From NCBI RefSeq assembly GCF_018323985.1, contig NZ_AP024590.1, positions 2,542,001-2,606,000 on the forward strand: a stretch of DNA of 64,000 bases. The letters run 5' to 3'. This DNA comes from Enterobacter kobei. GTDB lineage: Bacteria > Pseudomonadota > Gammaproteobacteria > Enterobacterales > Enterobacteriaceae. The notes under the pieces were generated by a model, which was given only the letters and a program-made list of their open reading frames with translations, had not been told where the DNA came from and ran no database searches. A program made the translations under genes and the position numbers. This document shows positions 1-8,681 of the stretch, in pieces (positions within the stretch are counted from its first letter, which is position 1; each line of letters opens with the position of its first letter).

Positions 1-1
1 C

Positions 2-295
2 ATGGGCGCGACCGGCGCGATGTTTGTCCTGGGATCGATGCGTGAAATTATTGGTAACGGAACGCTGTTTGACGGCGCGGATGCGCTGCTGGGTAGCTGG
101 GCCAAAGTGCTGCGCATCGAGGTGTTCCACACCGATTCTCCTTTCCTGCTGGCGATGCTGCCGCCCGGCGCATTTATCGGCCTTGGCATGATGCTGGCGG
201 TGAAATACCTGATTGATGAGCGCAGTAAAAAGCGCCGTGCCGCTGCGGTAACGACCACGGATGCGGCACCTGCCGCCACGCCCGGGAAGGCATAA
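2..295 (+). CDS. rsxE: RsxE, C-terminal part (electron transport complex subunit)
   Basis: This is the last 97 residues of RsxE/RnfE, an inner-membrane subunit of the Rsx (Rnf-type) complex that keeps the SoxR iron-sulfur cluster reduced in enterobacteria. The gene is cut by the left window edge, so the true start is not visible. The fragment shows a hydrophobic segment (AMLPPGAFIGLGMMLAVKYL), then a basic stretch (ERSKKRRAAA) and an Ala/Thr/Pro-rich tail, as expected for the cytoplasmic end. Its stop codon overlaps the nth start by one base (TAATG), the usual rsxE-nth arrangement, which implies translational coupling. Confidence 0.9.
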   Translation: MGATGAMFVLGSMREIIGNGTLFDGADALLGSWAKVLRIEVFHTDSPFLLAMLPPGAFIGLGMMLAVKYLIDERSKKRRAAAVTTTDAAPAATPGKA

Positions 296-930
296 TGAAC
301 AACGTAAAAAGAAGGGAAATCTTAACCCGTCTGCGGGATAACAATCCGCACCCGACCACCGAGCTTAATTTCAGCTCGCCCTTTGAGTTATTGATTGCGG
401 TGCTGCTGTCAGCGCAGGCGACCGACGTCAGCGTCAATAAAGCGACGGCAAAGCTCTATCCGGTGGCGAACACGCCGCAGGCGATGCTGGAACTGGGCGT
501 AGAGGGCGTGAAGTCGTACATCAAGACCATTGGCCTGTTTAACAGCAAAGCGGAAAACGTCATCAAAACCTGCCGGATGCTGATCGACCTGCACGGCGGC
601 GAGGTGCCGGAAGATCGTGCGGCGCTGGAAGCGCTGCCGGGCGTCGGGCGCAAAACCGCGAACGTGGTGCTGAACACGGCCTTCGGCTGGCCGACTATTG
701 CCGTTGATACACATATTTTTCGCGTCTGTAACCGTACCCGTTTTGCCCCAGGCAAGAATGTCGAGCAGGTCGAAGAAAGCCTGCTAAAAGTGGTGCCTGC
801 GGAGTTTAAAGTGGACTGTCACCACTGGCTGATCCTGCATGGACGTTACACCTGTATCGCCCGCAAGCCGCGCTGTGGCTCCTGCCTGATTGAAGATCTC
901 TGCGAATACAAAGAAAAAGTGTACGAATAA
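295..930 (+). CDS. nth: Endonuclease III, DNA glycosylase/AP lyase
   Basis: Base-excision repair enzyme that removes oxidised pyrimidines and nicks AP sites. The 211-residue length equals that of E. coli Nth. The helix-hairpin-helix LPGVGRKTA carries the catalytic lysine (about K120), and the catalytic aspartate lies in VDTHIFRV (about D138). The C-terminal [4Fe-4S] motif is intact with cysteines spaced C-X6-C-X2-C-X5-C (CIARKPRC through EDLC). The start is the ATG overlapping the rsxE stop, so the gene is the distal member of the rsx operon. A strong terminator follows at 954-993. Confidence 0.97.
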   Translation: MNNVKRREILTRLRDNNPHPTTELNFSSPFELLIAVLLSAQATDVSVNKATAKLYPVANTPQAMLELGVEGVKSYIKTIGLFNSKAENVIKTCRMLIDLHGGEVPEDRAALEALPGVGRKTANVVLNTAFGWPTIAVDTHIFRVCNRTRFAPGKNVEQVEESLLKVVPAEFKVDCHHWLILHGRYTCIARKPRCGSCLIEDLCEYKEKVYE

Positions 931-953
931 TCACCCCGCCCTTACCCGAACAC

Positions 954-993
954 CAGGCGCTTATTCCATCGGAAAGCGCCTGAATGTTTTTTT
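954..993 (+). terminator. Terminator after nth
   Basis: Inverted repeat CAGGCGCTT...AAGCGCCTG with an 11-nt loop, followed by a run of seven or more T. It ends the rsx-nth transcript. Confidence 0.85.
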
Positions 994-1452
994 ATCGCAA
1001 AAAATTTCTATAACCATCCCGGCATACGGCTTTTTTTGCAGTTTGTTAAATTAATGTATTTTTCTGCAAGATTGCGCCTTGTATCAAAGAGGCTTTTTTT
1101 CAACCAGCAACAGATAAAACCAGTCAATTCTGTAATACTGGACTAATTCGCTAAGTTTTTCGCATGATGGCAGAATATATCGCCATATCCCGCAACCACC
1201 GCCCCCTTCGCAGAGTAAAAAACTATGTTTTAATCCATAGTGAAATTTAACGCTAAATAACATTTAGCCGTTCCGAGTTTTATGCCACGCTGATTATATG
1301 TAACAGACTATTACAAAGGTCTTGCCTGAAAGCCCCGGATAGGGAACATTACCTGCCGTTTCCCCCCTCCACTATAACTATAAGCGCGATGAACTCTGGA
1401 CATGGCGCACTGAACACCCCCATTAATATGGGATGTAAAAAAAGAGGTATAT
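994..1452 (+). promoter_or_regulatory. dtpA upstream region with two adjacent palindromes
   Basis: No coding gene is visible. Two perfect inverted repeats lie side by side: ACTATG...CATAGT (1222-1241, 8-nt centre) and GCTAAAT-AAC-ATTTAGC (1252-1268). Further on, GTAACAGACTATTACAAAG (about 1300-1318) has repeated TTAC/GTAA elements of the kind seen in response-regulator sites. In E. coli and Salmonella, dtpA (tppB) responds to EnvZ/OmpR. Assigning these elements to OmpR is inference only. Confidence 0.4.
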
Positions 1453-2955
1453 GTGTCGACTGCAAACAAAAAACCAGCAGATAACGTAAGTATGAACGCG
1501 TTTAAGCAACCGAAAGCGTTCTATCTGATCTTCTCTATCGAATTATGGGAACGCTTCGGCTTCTACGGCCTGCAAGGCATCATGGCCGTCTACCTGGTGA
1601 AACAACTGGGTATGTCCGAATCTGACTCCATTACGCTGTTCTCCTCCTTCAGCGCCCTCGTGTACGGTCTGGTTGCCATTGGCGGCTGGCTGGGCGACAA
1701 AGTGCTGGGTACCAAGCGTGTGATTATGCTCGGCGCGATTGTGCTGGCGATTGGTTATGCCCTGGTGGCATGGTCCGGTCACGATGCGGCGGTGGTCTAT
1801 ATGGGTATGGCGACCATTGCGGTGGGTAACGGCCTGTTTAAGGCGAACCCGTCTTCCCTGCTCTCCACCTGCTACTCAAAAGACGATCCGCGTCTGGACG
1901 GTGCATTCACCATGTATTACATGGCGGTGAACATCGGGTCCTTCTTCTCCATGCTGGCGACCCCGTGGCTTGCCGCGAAGTTCGGCTGGAGCGTGGCCTT
2001 TGCCCTGAGCGTGGTGGGTATGCTGATCACCGTAGTGAACTTCGCCTTCTGCAAACGCTGGGTGAAAAACTACGGCTCCAAGCCTGACTTCGAGCCGCTG
2101 CGCGTGGGTAGCCTGCTGCTGACGCTGGTGGGTGTGGTGGTACTGGTGACCATCGCCACCTGGTTGCTGCACAACCAGGGCATCGCTCGTATGGTGCTGG
2201 GCGTGGTTGCGCTGGGTATCATCTTCGTCTTCGCGAAAGAAACCTTCGCGATGCAGGGTGCGGCGCGTCGTAAGATGATCGTGGCCTTCATTCTGATGTT
2301 ACAGGCGATTGTATTCTTCGTGCTGTACAGCCAGATGCCGACCTCACTGAACTTCTTCGCTATCCGTAACGTTGAGCATTCCATTCTGGGTATCGCCTTC
2401 GAGCCGGAGCAGTTCCAGGCGCTGAACCCGTTCTGGATCATCATTGGCAGCCCGATCCTTGCCGCCATCTATAACAAGATGGGCGACAACCTGCCGATGC
2501 CGCACAAGTTCGCTATCGGTATGGTGCTGTGCTCTGCAGCCTTCCTGATCCTGCCGCTGGGTACGAAATTCGCCACCGACGCGGGCATCGTCTCCGTGAA
2601 CTGGCTGATCATGAGCTACGCCTTCCAGAGTATCGGTGAGCTGATGATTTCCGGTCTGGGTCTGGCCATGGTGGCACAACTGGTACCGCAGCGTCTGATG
2701 GGCTTCATCATGGGTAGCTGGTTCCTGACGACTGCCGGTGCCAACCTGATCGCCGGTTATGTGGCCAACCTGATGGCTATCCCGGAAGGGGTAACCGACC
2801 CGCTGATGTCCCTTAACGTCTACGGCAGCGTGTTCCTGAAAATTGGTATCGCCACTGCGGTGATGGCGGCCCTGATGGTGCTGCTGGCACCGAAACTGAA
2901 CCGTATGGCGCAGGAAGACGTAAAAACTGACGCCCCGGAAATCGCGAAAGCGTAA
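1453..2955 (+). CDS. dtpA: Dipeptide/tripeptide permease A
   Basis: Proton-dependent oligopeptide transporter (POT/PTR2 family) of the inner membrane, importing di- and tripeptides. The 500 residues contain the family's ExxER signature in helix 1 (ELWERFGFYG, residues 30-39) and multiple hydrophobic helices consistent with 14 transmembrane segments. Sequence is close to E. coli DtpA throughout, including the MSTAN N-terminus. The start is GTG, preceded by AAAGAGG at the right distance. The gene stands alone with its own long upstream region and a strong terminator immediately downstream. Confidence 0.96.
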   Translation: MSTANKKPADNVSMNAFKQPKAFYLIFSIELWERFGFYGLQGIMAVYLVKQLGMSESDSITLFSSFSALVYGLVAIGGWLGDKVLGTKRVIMLGAIVLAIGYALVAWSGHDAAVVYMGMATIAVGNGLFKANPSSLLSTCYSKDDPRLDGAFTMYYMAVNIGSFFSMLATPWLAAKFGWSVAFALSVVGMLITVVNFAFCKRWVKNYGSKPDFEPLRVGSLLLTLVGVVVLVTIATWLLHNQGIARMVLGVVALGIIFVFAKETFAMQGAARRKMIVAFILMLQAIVFFVLYSQMPTSLNFFAIRNVEHSILGIAFEPEQFQALNPFWIIIGSPILAAIYNKMGDNLPMPHKFAIGMVLCSAAFLILPLGTKFATDAGIVSVNWLIMSYAFQSIGELMISGLGLAMVAQLVPQRLMGFIMGSWFLTTAGANLIAGYVANLMAIPEGVTDPLMSLNVYGSVFLKIGIATAVMAALMVLLAPKLNRMAQEDVKTDAPEIAKA

Positions 2956-2978
2956 TCGGTTCGGGAAACGCAATAAGA

Positions 2979-3010
2979 AACCGCTGGCATATTGTCAGCG
3001 GTTTTTTTTT
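2979..3010 (+). terminator. Terminator after dtpA
   Basis: Stem ACCGCTG...CAGCGGT followed by a run of nine T residues, between dtpA and gstA. Confidence 0.88.
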
Positions 3011-3054
3011 AAGGTTTATCGTACACTTGAGCTTCAATCAGACAGGAGTTAGCT

Positions 3055-3657
3055 ATGAAATTGTTCTACAAACCGGGCGCCTGCTCCCTTGCTCCGCATA
3101 TCATCCTGCGTGAAACCGGGAAAGCTTTTACCCTTGAAGCGGTCGATTTGATGACCAAACGCCTCGGCGACGGCAGCGATTACCTGGCGATCAACCCGAA
3201 AGGCCAGGTCCCGGCGTTGCAGCTGGATGATGGTACGCTGATCACCGAAGCCGTGGTGATCATGCAGTATCTGGCCGACAGCGTGCCGCAGAAAAACCTG
3301 CTCGCCGCGACCGGCGAGATGTCTCGTTATAAGACACTGGAGTGGCTGAACTACATCGCGACTGAACTGCACAAAGGCTTTACGCCGCTGTTCCGCCCGG
3401 ATACGCCGGACGAATACAAACCTACCGTGCGCGGTCTGCTGGAGAAGAAGCTGAGCTTCGTAAACGGTGAACTGGCTTCACGCGAATTTATTGCCGGCGA
3501 CCACTTCACCATTGCCGATGCGTATCTCTATAACGTGCTGCGCTGGGCGCGTGCTATAAAACTGGAGATGGGTAGCCTGAGCAACATTGACGCCTTTATG
3601 GCGCGTGTGGCGGCGCGTGAGAGCGTGATCGCAACGCTGGCCGCAGAAGGGTTATAA
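3055..3657 (+). CDS. gstA: Glutathione S-transferase (beta class)
   Basis: Cytosolic glutathione transferase, 200 residues, like E. coli GstA. The N-terminal thioredoxin-like domain has the beta-class cysteine at position 10 (YKPGACSLAPH) and the cis-proline/glutathione-binding QVPALQLDDG and TEAVVIMQYL elements. The C-terminal helical domain includes the N-capping region FTIADAYLYNVLRWA. AGGAG upstream supports the ATG. In E. coli the next gene is pdxY; here tyrS follows directly in convergent orientation after 89 bases. Confidence 0.95.
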   Translation: MKLFYKPGACSLAPHIILRETGKAFTLEAVDLMTKRLGDGSDYLAINPKGQVPALQLDDGTLITEAVVIMQYLADSVPQKNLLAATGEMSRYKTLEWLNYIATELHKGFTPLFRPDTPDEYKPTVRGLLEKKLSFVNGELASREFIAGDHFTIADAYLYNVLRWARAIKLEMGSLSNIDAFMARVAARESVIATLAAEGL

Positions 3658-3695
3658 GATTTTGTCGGGCGGTGCTGTTCTTATGCCGCCTGCAT

Positions 3696-3727
3696 AAAAA
3701 AAGGGAGTGATTTCTCACTCCCTTTTT
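3696..3727. terminator. Bidirectional terminator gstA/tyrS
   Basis: GGGAGTGA-TTTC-TCACTCCC flanked by A7 on the left and T5 on the right, so it can serve gstA (+) and tyrS (-). It is the only structure between the two genes. Confidence 0.9.
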
Positions 3728-3746
3728 AATGCGTAAGGTTTATCGC

Positions 3747-5021
3747 TTACTTCCAGCACACCAGACAGTAGTTCTTCTTACCGCGACGCAGCAGCGTGTA
3801 GCGGCCGAACAGACGATCGCTGTCCGCAAAGGTATACTCCGGATCGGCCTGTTTTTCACCGTTGATGGTAATGGCGTTAGAGGCGATGGTTTTACGCGCC
3901 TGACCACGGGACGGCTGCAGTTCGGAATCCACCAGCGCCTGCATCAGGTCCGCGCCCTTTTCCATCTCAACCATTGGCACGCCATCCTGCGCCAGCTGTT
4001 CGAAATCCGCTTCGCTCAGATCGCTCAGGTTACCGTTAAACAGGCTGGCGGTGATGCGTTTTGCCGCTTCCAGCCCTTCTTCGCCATGTACCAGTCGCGT
4101 CACCTGATCGGCTAACACATACTGGGCGCGTGGCGCTTTACCGCTGTTCTTGTCTTCTTCTTCCAGCGCATTGATCTCTTCCAGATCCATAAAGGTGAAG
4201 AATTTCAGGAAGCGATACACATCCGCATCGGCGGTGTTGATCCAGAACTGGTAGAACTTGTACGGGCTGGTTTTCTTCGGATCGAGCCACACCGCGCCGC
4301 CTTCGGTTTTACCGAATTTGGTGCCGTCAGCTTTGGTGATCAGCGGAACGGTCAGACCGAAGACCTGTTTCTGATGCATACGGCGCGTCAGGTCGATGCC
4401 GGAGGTGATGTTCCCCCACTGGTCAGAGCCGCCGATTTGCAGTGAGACGTTATGCAGTTTGTTCAGGCAAGCGAAGTCATAGCCCTGCAACAGGTTGTAG
4501 GAAAACTCGGTAAAGGAGATGCCCTGGTCGTCACGGTTCAGACGCTGTTTCACCGCTTCTTTGTTAATCATCTGGTTAACAGAGAAGTGCTTACCGATAT
4601 CACGCAGGAAGGTCAGCACGTTCATGTTGCCGAACCAGTCATAGTTATTCGCCGCGATAGCGGAATTGTCGCCGCAGTCGAAATCGAGGAAGGGTGCCAC
4701 CTGGCGGCGGATCTTATCCACCCACTCCTGCACGGTGTCTTCGGTATTGAGCTTACGCTCGGCGGCTTTGAAGCTCGGATCGCCAATCAGACCCGTTGCC
4801 CCACCCACCAGCGCAACTGGCTTATGCCCGGCCTGCTGGAACCGTTTCAGGCATAACAAAGGAACCAGATGCCCCAAATGCAAGCTGTCAGCGGTAGGAT
4901 CGAAGCCGCAATACAGCGCGATCGGACCTTGCGCCAGCAGCGAGGCTAATGCCTCTTCATCCGTCACCTGTGCGACCAGGCCCCGCTCTTGCAATTGTTT
5001 AATCAAGTTACTGCTTGCCAT
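3747..5021 (-). CDS. tyrS: Tyrosyl-tRNA synthetase
   Basis: Charges tRNA-Tyr; class I synthetase of 424 residues, the same length as in E. coli. It has the HIGH-type motif HLGHLVPLL after FDPTADSL, the KMSKS-type loop KFGKT, and a C-terminal S4-like RNA-binding domain (RGQARKTIASNAITING). The start used is the ATG at 5021 with GGAGA upstream, giving the conserved MASSNLIKQL terminus; an in-frame ATG nine codons upstream is less likely because it lacks conservation. In E. coli pdxY follows tyrS on the same strand, but it is missing here. Confidence 0.97.
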   Translation of the reverse strand: MASSNLIKQLQERGLVAQVTDEEALASLLAQGPIALYCGFDPTADSLHLGHLVPLLCLKRFQQAGHKPVALVGGATGLIGDPSFKAAERKLNTEDTVQEWVDKIRRQVAPFLDFDCGDNSAIAANNYDWFGNMNVLTFLRDIGKHFSVNQMINKEAVKQRLNRDDQGISFTEFSYNLLQGYDFACLNKLHNVSLQIGGSDQWGNITSGIDLTRRMHQKQVFGLTVPLITKADGTKFGKTEGGAVWLDPKKTSPYKFYQFWINTADADVYRFLKFFTFMDLEEINALEEEDKNSGKAPRAQYVLADQVTRLVHGEEGLEAAKRITASLFNGNLSDLSEADFEQLAQDGVPMVEMEKGADLMQALVDSELQPSRGQARKTIASNAITINGEKQADPEYTFADSDRLFGRYTLLRRGKKNYCLVCWK

Positions 5022-5145
5022 CAAATTCTCCATATAAAACGACTGCACCTCTGCCGGTACACGGCCTTTCGCCAGTTACGAAAAGAGACATAGAATAAAG
5101 CGCCGGAAACAGTAGCACCAGCGCTTAACACAACATTTTTAGCGA

Positions 5146-5802
5146 TTACGGCGCCAGACGGTCAATTTTCCAGGCGTCATTTTCCCGCTGGTATAAAAAA
5201 CGGTCATGCAGACGATGAGCGCCGCCCTGCCAGAATTCCATCTGCTCGATGCTGATGCGGAATCCGCCCCAGAAGCTCGGCAACGGTACTTCACCCTGCT
5301 GAAACTTCTGCTTCAGTTCCATAAACTTGCTTTCAAGAATGCCGCGCGCGGAGATGCGGGTGGACTGCTGAGACACCCAGGCACCGATTTGACTGTCACG
5401 CGGACGGCTGTGGAAATACTTCACCACTTCCAGCGTCGACAGGCGCTCGGCCTTACCGGTTACCATCACCTGGCGTTCCAGCATGTGCCAGGGGAACAGT
5501 AAATTCACACGGGGATTGCGTTCGATATGCTGCGCCTTACGGCTGCCGAGGTTGGTGTAAAACACGAACCCTTTTTCGTCATAGTGTTTGAGCAACACAA
5601 TACGCTGATAGGGCTGACCGTTTTCATCAACGGTGGCTACCACCATGGCGGTGGGATCGGCAAGCCTGGCTTCGCAGGCCTGACCCAGCCATCGCTCAAA
5701 CAGCGCTATCGGTTCAGCGGGGAGATCGTTACGGCGTAAACCGCCTTTGGTGTATTCACGGCGCAGGTGCGCAATTTGTTGCAGTTCATCGTGGTCTGAC
5801 AT
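5146..5802 (-). CDS. pdxH: Pyridoxine/pyridoxamine 5'-phosphate oxidase
   Basis: FMN-dependent oxidase making pyridoxal 5'-phosphate from pyridoxine- or pyridoxamine-phosphate, the last step of vitamin B6 synthesis and part of salvage. It has 218 residues, as in E. coli, with the conserved RIVLLKHYDEKGFVFYTNLGSRKA region for FMN/substrate binding and the C-terminal signature FWQGGAHRLHDRF. The start at 5802 gives the conserved MSDHDELQQIAHLR terminus. It lies between mliC and tyrS on the same strand. PdxH is the only B6 gene left at this locus, since pdxY is absent. Confidence 0.97.
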   Translation of the reverse strand: MSDHDELQQIAHLRREYTKGGLRRNDLPAEPIALFERWLGQACEARLADPTAMVVATVDENGQPYQRIVLLKHYDEKGFVFYTNLGSRKAQHIERNPRVNLLFPWHMLERQVMVTGKAERLSTLEVVKYFHSRPRDSQIGAWVSQQSTRISARGILESKFMELKQKFQQGEVPLPSFWGGFRISIEQMEFWQGGAHRLHDRFLYQRENDAWKIDRLAP

Positions 5803-5858
5803 GGCATTCGCTACGTTGTGATGGGGTGGCGCTATTGTGCGCCGCCCTGGTAGAAATC

Positions 5859-6182
5859 TCAACGTTGCGGGTTTTGTAACTGACAGTTATCGAGCACGAC
5901 GCGATCGCGGTGATAGACGGTGGCGCTGTCGCCCTTCGACCAGAAGACATAGATGCCGTCAGTATAACGTGCACCCGAGGCCGACAGGCCCTGCGTCAGC
6001 GTCAGAGGTTTGTTATCCAGCACAAAGCTGACTTCTTCGCGGGGATGATTCAGCTTTACGGTCAGCGGTTTTTCATCACACTGGTACTCCAGCGTATCGG
6101 TGTTCATCCGCTCCACAAACTGATTGTAGGTACTACATCCTGCCAGCAGCACTGGCACACATGCGATTAACAGTTTTTTCAT
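5859..6182 (-). CDS. mliC: Membrane-bound inhibitor of C-type lysozyme
   Basis: Outer-membrane lipoprotein that blocks C-type lysozyme, protecting peptidoglycan. It has 107 residues with a lipoprotein signal peptide ending in the lipobox LLAGC (Cys16). The mature domain has the MliC-family features YQCDEKPLTVKL, a central beta strand (EVSFVLDNKPLTL), SASGARYTDGIYVFWSKGD and a C-terminal cysteine in LDNCQ that can pair with the cysteine in YQCD. It sits between anmK and pdxH as in E. coli, where it is called ydhA. Confidence 0.94.
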   Translation of the reverse strand: MKKLLIACVPVLLAGCSTYNQFVERMNTDTLEYQCDEKPLTVKLNHPREEVSFVLDNKPLTLTQGLSASGARYTDGIYVFWSKGDSATVYHRDRVVLDNCQLQNPQR

Positions 6183-6285
6183 TCACCTGTCCCATAGACT
6201 TTCCCGGTCTGAGAGGGCAAGGCCCTCTCTCTTAACCCGGTCAGTCTACCGGCCAGCGACGCACCGGGGAGTCAGGAAACTCTGA

Positions 6286-7419
6286 TTATGACCGCTCGCG
6301 AGGGGGAATACGGGGATTGGCGGGGAAAATCGCGCCCAGCACACTGGCTGCGGACGCGCCTGTCACCGACGGCAGATTGCCCGGTAAGCCGGCGACCGTG
6401 CGCCACGCCAGCCAGGCGAAAGCCAGCGCTTCCATATCGTCACCGCTGATCCCCGCCTCGTCAGTGGTGGCGACTTCGATACCCGGCAGCAGCGCCGCCA
6501 GACGTGCCATCAGCAGTGGGTTGCGCCCACCTCCGCCGCACACCAGCAGTCGCTCCGCGCCGCCACTCAGCATGACCTGCTCGGCAATGCTCATCGCCGT
6601 CAGTTCCACCAGCGTAGCCTGCACATCGACGCTGGCCACACCCGGAAAATGGGCAAGATGACGTTCCAGCCAGCCGTAATTGAAATACTCGCGCCCGGTG
6701 CTTTTCGGCGCAGGCGCGGAAAAATAGGGATCGCTCAGCATGTTTTGCAGCAAGGGCAGGATCACCTGACCTGCACTGGCCCACTGCGCGTCTTTATCAT
6801 AAGGCTTGCCTTTCTGCCGCCAGATCCACGCATCCATCAGCATATTGCCCGGCCCGGTATCGTAACCGCGCACCGGCTGGTCCGGGAAGAGCAACGAGAG
6901 ATTAGCAATGCCGCCGATATTCAGCACCATGCGCCGCTCGGTGGGATGCGCCAGCAGCGCATGATGGAAGGCAGGCACCAGCGGCGCACCCTGCCCGCCA
7001 AGGGCCATATCACGGCGGCGAAAATCGCCTACCACGGTAATACCGGTGCGGGCGACGATCTGGTTGTTGTCACCGATTTGCAGCGTGTGCGGCGCGTCGC
7101 CCTGTGGTTCATGCCAGACGGTTTGCCCGTGACAGCCAATCGCCACCACGTCCTCGGCACGTACCTGCTCCTGGGCCATTAATGCCAGCACCGCGTCGGC
7201 AAAGAGTTTGCCCAGTTGCGTATCCAGTTGCCCGAACTGCGACAGGGTGAGCTGCTGCCCCTGGCAAATATTAAGGATCGCCTGCTTAAGCGGTACGGGG
7301 ATGGGATACGTCAGGCTCGCCTGCTGCGCCACCATTCGGTCATCGATTGCCGCAAGGACCACATCCACCCCGTCCAGGCTGGTTCCCGACATAACGCCAA
7401 TGTAGCGACCTGATTTCAT
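6286..7419 (-). CDS. anmK: Anhydro-N-acetylmuramic acid kinase
   Basis: Converts 1,6-anhydro-MurNAc, released from peptidoglycan turnover, to MurNAc-6-phosphate for recycling. The start at 7419 gives MKSGRYIGVMSGTSLDGVD, whose GTSLDG motif is the ATP-binding signature. Other family motifs are GCHGQTVWHEP, GDFRRRD, GGIANLS and YDTGPGNMLMD. It has 377 residues; the C-terminal tail after FPANP is about eight residues longer than E. coli AnmK (RIPPRERS), probably stop-codon drift. An upstream in-frame ATG at 7551 would add 44 unconserved residues and is rejected. Confidence 0.95.
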   Translation of the reverse strand: MKSGRYIGVMSGTSLDGVDVVLAAIDDRMVAQQASLTYPIPVPLKQAILNICQGQQLTLSQFGQLDTQLGKLFADAVLALMAQEQVRAEDVVAIGCHGQTVWHEPQGDAPHTLQIGDNNQIVARTGITVVGDFRRRDMALGGQGAPLVPAFHHALLAHPTERRMVLNIGGIANLSLLFPDQPVRGYDTGPGNMLMDAWIWRQKGKPYDKDAQWASAGQVILPLLQNMLSDPYFSAPAPKSTGREYFNYGWLERHLAHFPGVASVDVQATLVELTAMSIAEQVMLSGGAERLLVCGGGGRNPLLMARLAALLPGIEVATTDEAGISGDDMEALAFAWLAWRTVAGLPGNLPSVTGASAASVLGAIFPANPRIPPRERS

Positions 7420-7557
7420 ACGCCTTCCTGTTTGCGTGCGGATAAAAAGATTACAGACACAACACTCCACCATAAAGTGGCGGCTAATACTATGAAGTCT
7501 TATGTCTTTTTGTGTATAGCCGTTATCGCACCGTCGTTTTTGGCGATACACTGGTTT

Positions 7558-7592
7558 CGTTTAGACACAGTTAAACGGGCCACCGGTACAAT
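7558..7592 (+). promoter_or_regulatory. Candidate PhoP-box promoter of slyB
   Basis: CGTTTA-GACAC-AGTTAA (7558-7574) fits the PhoP direct repeat of two GTTTA-like hexamers five bases apart, with one mismatch in the second. A -10 element TACAAT starts 12 bases downstream, the spacing of PhoP-activated promoters. slyB belongs to the PhoP regulon in E. coli. A second -10 match, TATAAT, is at 7640-7645 nearer the gene. Confidence 0.6.
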
Positions 7593-7698
7593 ATTTGCCA
7601 TGATTTGGCAGAAGTTGTGTTCTCGCTGGGTAAATGCCATATAATTTAGTTATACGGATGCTCACCTGAGCGTTTCATGTTGGACAGGAGATTCATAA

Positions 7699-8166
7699 AT
7701 GATGTTACGTGTTTTGGCCGTTTCGCTGGTTGGCTTCACTCTGGCGGGTTGTGTGAACAACGATAGCCTTTCCGGGGACGTTTATACGGCATCCGAAGCC
7801 AAGCAGGTTCAGAATGTGACCTACGGTACTGTCGTCAATGTGCGTCCGGTGCAGATCCAGGGCGGCGATGATTCTAACGTCATCGGCGCGTTAGGCGGTG
7901 CGGTACTGGGTGGTTTCCTGGGTAACACCGTTGGCGGTGGTACAGGTCGTTCGCTGGCGACAGCAGCGGGTGCGGTTGCAGGTGGCGTAGCCGGTCAGGG
8001 CGTACAGGGTTCCATGAACAAAACCCAGGGCGTAGAACTGGAAATCCGTAAAGACGATGGCAACAGCATCATCGTGGTGCAGAAACAGGGTAACTCCCGC
8101 TTCTCCCCGGGACAGCGCGTAGCGCTGGCAACCAATGGTGGCCAGGTAACGGCGTCTCCGCGTTAA
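7699..8166 (+). CDS. slyB: Outer-membrane lipoprotein SlyB
   Basis: Small PhoP-regulon lipoprotein of the outer membrane. It has 155 residues, identical in length to E. coli SlyB, with a signal peptide ending in LAGC (Cys18). The middle is a glycine-zipper segment (GALGGAVLGGFLGNTVGGG and GAVAGGVAGQGVQG), which forms membrane-spanning or oligomeric hairpins in this family, followed by a beta-rich C-terminal domain (VELEIRKDDGNSIIVVQKQG). GGACAGGAG precedes the start. It is monocistronic, with a bidirectional terminator shared with slyA. Confidence 0.96.
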   Translation: MMLRVLAVSLVGFTLAGCVNNDSLSGDVYTASEAKQVQNVTYGTVVNVRPVQIQGGDDSNVIGALGGAVLGGFLGNTVGGGTGRSLATAAGAVAGGVAGQGVQGSMNKTQGVELEIRKDDGNSIIVVQKQGNSRFSPGQRVALATNGGQVTASPR

Positions 8167-8185
8167 TTACGGCGCGATCTGACAA

Positions 8186-8215
8186 TAAAAAAAGCCCTGC
8201 ATTGCAGGGCTTTTT
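8186..8215. terminator. Bidirectional terminator slyB/slyA
   Basis: AAAGCCCTGC-ATT-GCAGGGCTTT with A and T runs on both sides, between convergent slyB and slyA. Confidence 0.92.
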
Positions 8216-8218
8216 ACA

Positions 8219-8659
8219 TTAATCACGCGTATGTAATTCGATAATATTTTGCTCAAGACGGGCAATAAGACTGATAAGCTGCGTCAGTTCTTCTTCAGAA
8301 ATCCCCGCCAGAATTTCTCCGCGCGTCTTTCTGATCACCGTTTCCATTTCATCTATAATGGGTGTGGCTTTCTCTGTGAGCTTGATACGTTTTGCACGAC
8401 GGTCACTGGCGCAGGTCTGACGGGAGATAAGCCCCTTGTCTTCCAGCTGATCCAGCGTTCGCACCAGCGAGGGCTGTTCAATGCCAATCGCTTTTGCCAG
8501 TTGAATTTGCGACTGCTCGGGAGGTAACTGGTGAATATTGTGCAGCGTTACCCAGTGAGTCTGCGTTAATTCCAGAGGTTTGAGGCGATGGTCAATTAAA
8601 GCACGCCAGATGCGCACTAAACGTGCCAGATCAGAACCTAATGGCGATTCCAATTTCAT
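8219..8659 (-). CDS. slyA: MarR-family transcriptional regulator SlyA
   Basis: Winged-helix dimeric regulator that relieves H-NS silencing and controls envelope and stress genes. It has 146 residues, close to E. coli SlyA (144). The recognition-helix region reads IEQPSLVRTLDQLEDKGLISRQTCASDRRAKRIKLT, with the DRR wing typical of MarR proteins. The gene is divergent from ydhIJK, whose upstream region it shares. An exact SlyA box lies 11 bases ahead of its start codon (8670-8681), consistent with autorepression. Confidence 0.96.
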   Translation of the reverse strand: MKLESPLGSDLARLVRIWRALIDHRLKPLELTQTHWVTLHNIHQLPPEQSQIQLAKAIGIEQPSLVRTLDQLEDKGLISRQTCASDRRAKRIKLTEKATPIIDEMETVIRKTRGEILAGISEEELTQLISLIARLEQNIIELHTRD

Positions 8660-8669
8660 CTCCTTATAA

Positions 8670-8681
8670 TTAGCTTGCTAA
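8670..8681. promoter_or_regulatory. SlyA operator
   Basis: TTAGCTTGCTAA is the exact complement of the SlyA consensus TTAGCAAGCTAA. Its position just upstream of slyA supports autoregulation. It could also affect the divergent ydhIJK genes. Confidence 0.8.
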
